Assembly: GCA_031761405.1 (NCBI GenBank)
Contig: JASEVX010000001.1
Span: forward strand, 201,704,390 to 201,768,389
From: Serripes groenlandicus
Taxonomy: Eukaryota > Mollusca > Bivalvia > Cardiida > Cardiidae
Length of the DNA: 64,000 nt
Reading direction: 5' to 3'
The notes below the pieces were generated by a model. It saw only the letters and a list, made by a program, of their open reading frames with translations, searched no databases and was not told where the DNA came from. The position numbers and the translations under genes are program-made. Within the stretch, counting starts at the first letter, position 1. Each line of letters begins with the position of its first letter. Positions 56,376-64,000 of this stretch are shown piece by piece.

Positions 56376-58126
56376 AATCATGTAAAAGCGGAGTGCCATT
56401 AAGAATAAGACCCAAAATGCCTCAAATCTAATATAGTCCAAATAATTTAGACTTTCGGTTTCTCGTTTTATCATCCGTCATTATTGGTCAACCGCGTATG
56501 CAGGATAATAACAAAATGAAAAATGAACATACGCTATGTAACAAAATGAAAAATGAACATACGCTATGTCTTTTTTTGAAGGACTAAAATCTAATAGTGA
56601 CCCGTTACCTGATAATTTAGCCAGATAGGTATATATCAAGGATGTTCTAAATTGGAAATCGTATAATAAGAATAAAGTGAAAATCGCTAAAAAACTTCAA
56701 GCATCATAAAATTGCTGGAGTTGAGATTATTTTTTTTTGCTGCTATTAGTAGATCTAGTCCCTGCTGATAAGTGATATGCAAATTCTCTAATGGAAAAAT
56801 ACAAACATAAATTTCCAACATTCAGATGTTTGTAGTATAATTTTGATACAAATTTGAAAACAGTAACATTGTGAGATAACAGAACTAAAGTAACATGTTA
56901 TTATTATTATCGTACAGGTCCCTGTTCTCGAACCTTTAGTTCAAGGACTGTTTATATATTTCCAAAATCGCATTTTACATTATAAATTTTATGTTCCCCG
57001 GTGCTTTGTTTACTTACAAATAAATTGTTGAATTTATTTTTCAGTATTGTTGGTTTTTGACATGTTTTATAAGTATTCCCATGAGCCCTGATAAATGTTA
57101 AGAGGTTCGAGAACGGCATGTCCATGCTATAGTTCTCTGGAGAGAATAAGAAATAACAAACTGAAGTGACCAAATATACCTGAAGGCTACCTGTAGGATT
57201 GTTTCCGGGTTCTGAAGGAAGGTCCTTAGGGACCTTTTTAAACCCACCGTCTTTCAGAAATTGTTCTGCACGGTATCATTTGGCCCTCAATAATGTTGGA
57301 ATAATGATGTATTTCTATACTATTTTTAGTATCACACTGTCAATTGTCTATATATATGTATTATAAGAGACAATAAATGTCTATGGCAGTAGAAACTTAA
57401 ATTTAATAGAAGTAATTGATTCTACGCAGTAAGATATATACGTATATATGTTGATAATACTGTCATAAATATGGCAATTAAAACTTATATTTGACATTTT
57501 CTGGAAAGTTAAATGTGCATGATCTTCCTGATCTAAATCCGTATTTCTCATCAGACGACAAATTGTTACTTGATAAATGGTCCATTATATGTTTTCTGAC
57601 TAAGTTTTACACACTATTGATGTTAAACTAACTGGGCGGTAATTACTAGGCTCAGTTTTGCTACCTTTTTTAAATATTGGTGTAATCCTGGCACTTTTCA
57701 TATAATTTATCAAAACATGCACAAATCCAAGGAAAAGGTGAAATTGGACCAGGTATTTGTTCATAGATTATTTGCTTTTATGTAATTGTATTATTTATAA
57801 ATGGGAGAAAAACGAGAAAGACCACGGACGTTAATTTGTTCAGTGAAGTCGCCTTTCAAACAGTAGCGAAACCTAAACGGACGAAAAGAACATAACACTT
57901 CAGAAACGTTTTCAATTAATTCACCACCAATCTATTCGTTAAAAATAAAGAAGCTAAATCAAAAGCAAATATGAAAATAATAATGTTAAAGTTAGATAGA
58001 TCTGATAGATATTACCGTTGTGGCGAAATACTACATTTTCGTCAGGGAGATTTTCGTGAATGTCGAGTTTGACTTTTGGCGGTAAAATCACGTTTATACT
58101 ACGACCATATTTACGGGCTGCGGTAT

Positions 58127-58152
58127 CCCCCCCCCCCCCCCCCCCCTCTCTC

Positions 58153-58226
<74 letters not shown>
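58127..58226. repeat. Poly-C tract followed by (TC)n microsatellite
   Basis: About 20 C, then about 80 bases of TC/CT with one interruption. Confidence 0.97.
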
Positions 58227-58230
<4 letters not shown>

Positions 58231-58249
58231 TTATGTTTTGATATAACGA

Positions 58250-59105
58250 ATCGTCTGTATTTTTTGATATCAGAAAATAGATTATTTGATATCAGAAAAT
58301 GGAATTCTTGACATCAAAAAATGATTTTCTGATATCAAGAAATATAAATGATTTTCTGATATCAAGAAATCGAATTTTTGATATAAAAAAATACTGACGA
58401 TTTTCTGATATCAAGAAATACATTTTCTGATATCAAATATTTATTTTCTGATATCAGGAATTCCATTTATTGATATCAGAAAATCATTTTTTGATGTCAA
58501 GAATTCCATTTTCTGATATCAAATAATCTGTTTTCTGATATCAAAAATTACTGACGATTTTCTGATATCAAGAAATACATTTTCTGATATCAAATATTCA
58601 TTTTCTGATATCAGGAATTCGAATTCTTGATATCAGAAAATCATCTGATAAGGAAAAATAGAGCATATTTCTTGATATTTTTTGATATCAGGAATTCGAT
58701 TTTTTTATATCAAAAAATCATTTTTTGATATCAGGAAATCAATTTCTTGATACTTGATACAGTGGTACAGAGGTAGAGCGTCGGCCTCTTGTACCAAAGG
58801 TCCCGGGTTCGAATCCCGTGATGAGCGGGTTCTGCCTTTGGGATTTTTCCACACAAACGGCGCGAGTACTGGTTAAGTATCCAGGAAGCAGACATCGAGC
58901 GTGATTAATATAAGCTTAAAGCTTGTTTCGCAATCGATTTAAAATAAATAAGTTTAAACTAATTTCTTGATATCAGAAAATAATGAATATTTTCTGATAT
59001 CAAAAATTCGAATTCCTGATTACAAAAAATAAATTTTGATATCAGAAAATACTCTTTATTTCTTGATATTAAGAAATCCAATCGAATTCCTGATATCAAA
59101 AAATA
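58250..59105. repeat. GATATC palindrome array
   Basis: About 20 copies of TTCTGATATCA or near forms spaced roughly 20-35 bp, many being full dyads such as tttctgatatcaagaaa. Interrupted by the SINE at 58753-58960. Confidence 0.88.
58753..58960 (+). mobile_element. tRNA-derived SINE with 12-bp target duplication
   Basis: A box gtggtacagaggtagagcgt, B box ggtcccgggttcgaatcccg, body gcgagtactggttaagtatc, tail gattaatataagcttaaagc and aaataaataag. Flanked by AATTTCTTGATA at 58741-58752 and 58961-58972. Confidence 0.9.
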
Positions 59106-59159
59106 AGGAATAAATAGTAAAAACGGCGCCTCATACTCTCGCATATATATATTCACTAT

Positions 59160-59215
59160 ATGTGTCTATGTCTGTCTGTCTGTCTGTCTGTCTCTGTCTC
59201 TCTGTCTCTCTGTCT
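59160..59215. repeat. (TGTC)n microsatellite
   Basis: tctgtctgtctgtctgtctg followed by imperfect tctctgtc units. Confidence 0.9.
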
Positions 59216-59773
59216 TTCTCTCTATCCATGTAGATTTATACAGGGGTGATGACGGTGGTTGTCCAATACCTACTGCAAACCAAACCTGATCAGATACTGA
59301 TGAAGGAGAGTTACCTTTCCCTGATTACAGAAGATTTCTGACGCTTAGCGCGGTAGAATACTTTGAAACATTGTGGAAAAAGAAGAAATTGTATTATGGG
59401 AATCAAGAGGGATACCAGGGCTATATTCAGATTAACTAATTAAATTACAACTTTTGACGAGCACTCGCTGAGCACTCTTTAAACAAAAACATGAATGCAA
59501 AATTGTAGGGAAACATCTCTAACATAAATCTTAATAATTTAATAGCTGAAAACATAGTGTCAAAGGGAGAAGGTTTCGAACAGTTTCCCCTTTTGCCTTT
59601 ATGTTTATAAAAGTCGTCTGTGCTGCAGACGACTCAACGGCGTTTGCGAGTGGGAAAGGGCTAACGATGATTGCGATTAGATGTCTCTTTCACAGGATGC
59701 CCTTTGACTGAATGGTCAACTTATTTGGATCTTCACAATTCACATAGATTTCCCTGTTGCGTAACTCATTTTA

Positions 59774-60276
59774 AATCAAAGCACTGAAAGCACTTGTGGA
59801 CCGGTTGTGTTGGTATTCGCAAATTAAGGTCAAACAGGCGGTTACATGTCTACGGTATCTGACCATAATAGTCCTCGTGTTTATTAATAATTTCAAAGAA
59901 AACTACGTAAATTGTCTTTTTCTACCTTTAATGGCAATTAATTATGTAACATCCTTCAGGTTATCACATTTAAATCTACAATAACTTTCTGCGCTACTTA
60001 CTTGTGTGATTATCAGCCCCATCCCTCGCACGAGCATTGCACACTTGGCCGTAGTTTTTAAGGAATGTGGTCTGAGTGTTGTTGACATAGTTAATTAAAA
60101 AACCCATGGGCATACTCAAATTAAACTGCTTTTTCACAGTGACTTACCTCATAGGTAAAGAAAGGCATTAATATTTGACAAACAGCTCTTGTATACATAC
60201 ACATGCAACCGCCTGTCTGATCTTAATTTACGAATACCAACAAAACCGTCCCACGAGAACGTTCAGTGCTTTGATC
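59774..60276. repeat. Foldback element, about 500 bp, long arms
   Basis: Left arm 59774-59851 (caaagcactgaaagcacttg ... ggtattcgcaaattaagg) and right arm 60199-60276 are inverted copies about 78 bp long with several differences. No ORF between. Confidence 0.75.
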
Positions 60277-60465
60277 ACATCATCTGTTTGGCGTGAAAAT
60301 TACTCCGCTTAGAACAAGTTGTTTCGGCGGTGTTATTAGGATCGTAGTAGTCTTAACCCCGAAACACGGATTATAATTGTATTGTTTGTTGGCTGTGGTA
60401 TAGATATTTGCCGACAACCGTCCTAAAAACACACCTTTCTCTTATTAGTTATTACCATTCATTCT

Positions 60466-60673
60466 TCCACACATACAAAAGATCTGCAGCTGACGACTTT
60501 GAAACAACTTGGCAACAATAGGAAATATCGCTGTAAATGACTATATTTAGTAGGCCTAATATTTTGTGAAAGTATTTTTAAATATAATGACACTGTCTTC
60601 CTTTGTTACAATGTTTTCCAAAGTTGTCTGCTGCGGAGGCGTCTGAAAGCGTCTGTATGTGGGAAAGGTTTAA
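60466..60673. mobile_element. TTAA-family element
   Basis: Left cttccacacatacaaaagat, right gtgggaaaggtttaa. Confidence 0.8.
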
Positions 60674-60933
60674 GAAAACGTTTCTCTTATTGCGCTTTTT
60701 ACATCTATAAAACTAACGTTTTACTCAATCATATTCAAATGAATCAATATCTATAATTACAATTTTGGACATGTTATTATTTTACCAAAACGACGGAGCA
60801 AATGATTTTTGCGAAATTTTACAAATGCAATTTAACGACATTGTTAATTGTAAAACCATGTGCCTAGTATTTAATTATTTTTTCGCTGTTCCATACGTTT
60901 AGATTACTCCACCGTACGTAAGATAAAATCAAC

Positions 60934-61133
60934 NNNNNNNNNNNNNNNNNNNNNNNNNNNNNNNNNNNNNNNNNNNNNNNNNNNNNNNNNNNNNNNNNNN
61001 NNNNNNNNNNNNNNNNNNNNNNNNNNNNNNNNNNNNNNNNNNNNNNNNNNNNNNNNNNNNNNNNNNNNNNNNNNNNNNNNNNNNNNNNNNNNNNNNNNNN
61101 NNNNNNNNNNNNNNNNNNNNNNNNNNNNNNNNN
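60934..61133. other. Assembly gap, 200 N
   Basis: Exactly 200 N. A round length suggests a placeholder gap of unknown true size. Confidence 0.99.
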
Positions 61134-61959
61134 AATGACGAAGCTGACAGTACATAATAAATTTAGCGTTAATATGGAGGGATCACTCGATTGAGTCGGT
61201 CCCTTTTCACGAGTCAAATGTTTAAATATATTTTTTTACTTTTTTTTTACAAAGGATATCGCGACCTGTCGGAAAACAAAGTCGAGATATATCGCTGTCC
61301 TGCTAAAGGTACGAATGATACACCCCTAGATGCAAGTTATGTCAAAAGCGTTCTGCAGCTACCGCTCTCTATTACACATACAACTTACAGCCAGAGCATA
61401 GCGGACATGCAATATGACCCCTGAGCCACGTGTCACGAGAAAACTTATCGTCTGGACCTTATGACTAAGACTGGTCCAGGTCAGCGTGCCGATTAACGCA
61501 GTCTGATCGGGATCATCATTGTTAGTCATCTGACATAGTTATCCTATTTGTTTAAGACAGCGCACTCGACTATTCAACTACGTATTAGTGTAAGAATTGT
61601 GTAGTTTCTAAGTCAAAAATATAAACGGCCATATATTTAGTTAGCCAATAGTTGTGATAGCTGAGAAGAGTTGTATAACGTTGCAATGCAATGCATCGAG
61701 TTGTTACTTAGATATGGACTCTTAATGTAGTTGGACGCAAACAATTTAACCTAAGTAATAAAGAAGGGGCCATCACTGGACTTATATCATGGAAAGAGTT
61801 ATTATATTTCATTAGTTACATGTTGTTATGGATGTTGAAAGTGTTAATGCAGTGCAAGTAGTAATAACTGAGCTATGGTGTTATATATGTACTTTCAGGC
61901 AAACACCTTAACCAAATTGTGACGCCGACGCCAGGGTGAGTACCATAGCCCTTTAGTCT

Positions 61960-62056
61960 TAACAAGCAACTTCGCCTTTGTCACACAGATTTTTCATATA
62001 TTTGTACAATATGTTTTCAAAGTCGTCACTCACCGCCTTTGTATGTGGGAAAGGGT
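61960..62056. mobile_element. TTAA-family fragment abutting the sulfotransferase donor
   Basis: Minus strand: accctttcccacatacaaag, then ggcggtgagtga in place of the usual ctgcagcag segment, then cgactttgaaaacatattg. The TTAA is replaced by GTGA. Confidence 0.78.
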
Positions 62057-62063
62057 CACTCAC

Positions 62064-62164
62064 CTCTTTTAGATCCTCGTAGTGAACGTTCAGTATTTGA
62101 TCTGGATTCTCTTTAGTAAAACTCTCCCATTCCTTTACATACTTGAACCAGGGATACGTCTGAT
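62064..62164 (-). CDS. Sulfotransferase exon with YEDLK motif
   Basis: Acceptor cgtttcag, donor gag|gtgagt. A TTAA-family element begins within about 7 bp of the donor, and a second GTGAGT lies 30 nt further on in the same frame. Confidence 0.9.
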
Positions 62165-63576
62165 CTGAAACGGTTGATTGATTAAGCGATTGTTTGGAGT
62201 CGAACGCCGTTTTCATCAGTTTTGTCCCAGTAATATCTCGGCGAACTATTCACATAAACCACGTATTTCCTGACCTTATTGCATTGAGTACTTCACGCAA
62301 AATTCTTCCTACAATAACTGGCTACTTTCCTAAATGTGCTATTTAAGCCCATTGGTAGAAGACGAATGCCGTTAGTCACAGTTACTTTTGTCAATCATCG
62401 GAAAGAATCAATCGTCGAAACTTAGTTCGAACATATCACCCCTAGCTTGATAGCCCTCGTAGTTACTGACTGGATTGAGTTATCATTGCCTCGCAATTGC
62501 TCGAAGGAACATATATGTCACCTGTCAATAATTGCCAGGATTTGGAATTTGGATTGTCATGCACCAAGCATCCACATGTGTCTAAAATTGTTTGCATAAA
62601 CGGGCACTTAGTTTCCAAAAACAATGACTCCGCACGATACTTTTTAAAGCATGTGGTCATACTTCGATTCAAAGTTTGGAACGTGTCCTCAAGGACACTC
62701 CGCTATGAAATCATTATAAGATAAATTGGCATCAAGCTATGGAACGTGTCTGGCGATTTGGGGTCCCAAGGACACTCCGCTTTGAAATCATTTAAAGATA
62801 AATTGGCATCGAACTATGGAACGCGTCTAGCGGCTTGATTACACTCCACTTTGAAATCATTTAAAGATTAATTGGCATAAAACTATGGAAGGCGTCTGGC
62901 GCTTTTGGGTCTCAAGGACACTCCGCTATGAATTTAAATTCCATCATTTGATGCCAATTTATCTTTCAATGATGTCAAAGTGGAGTGCCATTAAGACCGC
63001 AAATCGCTAGACGTGTTCAACACGTCTAGCGATGTGCGATCTTAATGACACTCCGCTTTGAAATCATTTTAAAACATATTGGCATACTAGTGATGCAAAA
63101 AATCCAGTTTTTTGTTATAATGTCCATTTAGGTATTTACAACATAAATACGGACGGTGAATACTCTGGTGAAACTGTGCGAATACACATACTGGTCTAAG
63201 TCATACCTGAACGCACAAACACCCATACATATATACATAATATACTTACAGACACCATAGGTACCAAGGACTAAGGGAAGAAATCTACTAAAACTTTCAG
63301 ACTCTGAATTGTTGTGCATGTTCTTCACGTGGTGGTAAAGCGATACACAAATATCTTTGGGATTTCGTTGAACATGTATGATCTTGTTCTTCTTTTCGAT
63401 TAAACCTCTCGGCGTGTGCTTAACTGGAAAATGAGCGTTAAGAATTCTCGGAGAAGGAACCTTCGCAAGGTGTTCTGGGGCCCGAAAGTCCAAGAAGACG
63501 TTCTCCTTTGGCTGGGATTCGTACTCAACACTGCCTTTCTTCAACATCATCAGTATTTCCCACACCCAATGTGTAC
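62064..63576 (-). CDS. Cytosolic sulfotransferase (SULT family), two internal exons, partial
   Basis: Exons 63576-63250 and 62164-62064 join in phase. Cytosolic sulfotransferases move sulfate from PAPS to small acceptors. The first exon opens with GTHWVWEIL, the second half of the PAPS 5'-phosphosulfate loop (usual form YPKSGTTW), continues with SPRILNAHFPVK and then HVQRNPKDICVSLYHHVK, the 3'-phosphate-binding segment. The second exon encodes YPWFKYVKEWESFTKENPDQ and ILNVHYEDLKE, the typical YEDMK motif. The N-terminal exon lies off the right edge. The C-terminal part, with the GxxGxWK motif, was not found to the left; it could be in the N gap at 60934-61133 or be lost. Substrate class cannot be told. 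Confidence 0.9.
62670..62940. repeat. Tandem units of about 75 bp (ACACTCCGCTTTGAAATCAT)
   Basis: Three and a part units containing gacactccgctttgaaatca, aattggcatc and ctatggaacgcgtctagcg. They match the right arm of the adjacent foldback. Confidence 0.85.
62951..63085. repeat. Foldback palindrome, about 135 bp
   Basis: Arms of about 67 bp from atgccaattt to attggcat, centre ctagacgtgttcaacacgtc. A single arm recurs at about 56385-56420. Confidence 0.88.
63250..63576 (-). CDS. Sulfotransferase exon with PAPS-binding motifs
   Basis: Acceptor attattattag, donor tct|gtaagt. The polypyrimidine tract of this acceptor is unusual: it is a (TTA)n microsatellite. Codon use is clean and open over 109 codons. 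Confidence 0.92.
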
Positions 63577-64000
63577 CTAATAATAATAATGATGGTAATA
63601 ATAATAATAATACTACTTATAATACTAATAAGTATTATCCGGCCGAAAATGGACCTTGCCACATATATAACTTTTAACTCTTTCCAACAATCAGCAAATT
63701 TACAGCAGACGCATTTGAAAACCCTCTAGGGGAAATATGGAACATTATATCTAACTGACAGTTTCGTGGGCAATTAGTGTTAAAACTACTGTTGCCAAAG
63801 GAGAAATTGTTCTTCATGAGTGAAGCTAAAGCTCTTCAAGTGACTCCGTTCGAACAGCATGGCAGCACTGGCATATTATCTGAATCAAAATATACTTCTA
63901 GATTTTAGTGATAAGATACATATGGTCATAGTTACATGCATGTTGGTTGGGACTCTGGCCAGATTGTGCACACACAGACGTATTCGTTTCTTCTCTATTA
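63577..64000. other. Sulfotransferase intron to window edge
   Basis: Starts with an (AAT)n microsatellite (63578-63612), then a decayed TTAA-family copy (about 63675-63825). No upstream exon seen. Confidence 0.6.

Larger units (their letters stand above)
55879..62063. other. Region between MCM8 and the sulfotransferase exons
   Basis: No assured gene. Contains a TTAA-family element (56148-56375), simple repeats (58127-58226, 59160-59215), a GATATC palindrome array (58250-59105), a 0.5-kb foldback element (59774-60276), another TTAA element (60466-60673) and the N gap. The missing 3' sulfotransferase exons would be expected here. Confidence 0.65.

Noticed and set aside
58060..58311. Plus-strand frame with poly-Pro and Leu-Ser repeats
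   Set aside because: Direct translation of the poly-C and TC microsatellite.
60864..61217. Minus-strand frame through the N gap
   Set aside because: Open only because N codons are read as unknown; no evidence of coding on either side.
63128..63249. Extension of the sulfotransferase exon into YIMYICMGVCAFRYDLD
   Set aside because: It runs past a good GTAAGT donor into intron; the next exon joins in phase from that donor.

Overview
The window is animal nuclear DNA from an AT-rich, intron-rich and repeat-laden genome. The interspersed repeats (elements ending in GCTCACCT/AGGTGAGC with a ggccatgatggcc hairpin, several tRNA-derived SINEs, short foldback elements) are of a kind I associate with bivalve molluscs, so a bivalve is my inference; the species is not determined. 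One 200-base run of N is an assembly gap.

Three protein genes can be supported, all by exon-by-exon reading with GT-AG junctions and consistent codon phase. (1) Plus strand, 3981-13083: eleven exons of a SPRYD3-type SPRY-domain protein; the exon upstream of 3981 was not found. (2) Minus strand, 55878-20745: a complete 25-exon MCM8 gene, 2,454 coding bases and 817 residues, with an RG-rich N-terminus, C2C2 zinc-binding cysteines, Walker A, Walker B, arginine finger and C-terminal winged-helix region. It is spread over about 35 kb because its introns are full of repeats. (3) Minus strand, 63576-62064: two internal exons of a cytosolic sulfotransferase (SULT family) that runs off the right edge; its 3' exon or exons were not found and could lie in the N gap. 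SPRYD3 and MCM8 are convergent (stops at 13083 and 20745); MCM8 and the sulfotransferase lie on the same strand.

The rest is dominated by repeats. The commonest by far is one short inverted-repeat family of about 220 bp, with termini TTAA-CCCTTTCC and GGAAAGGG-TTAA, subterminal CTGCAGCAGACGAC and a central hairpin. I count more than 60 full, partial or degenerate copies, by eye roughly a fifth of the window. Termini and target fit a piggyBac-like non-autonomous element; no transposase is present. Other repeats: tRNA-derived SINEs of at least four types, a 738-bp hAT-like element, an 11-unit tandem array nested inside a copy of the short element, large GCTCACC-ended elements, a GATATC palindrome array split by a SINE, and several near-perfect palindromes.

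The observations most worth following are the density of the TTAA element, a related filled/empty site pair supporting TTAA as its target, a broken duplicate of the MCM8 Walker B exon, and a TTAA element abutting a sulfotransferase splice donor with a second in-frame donor 30 nt downstream.
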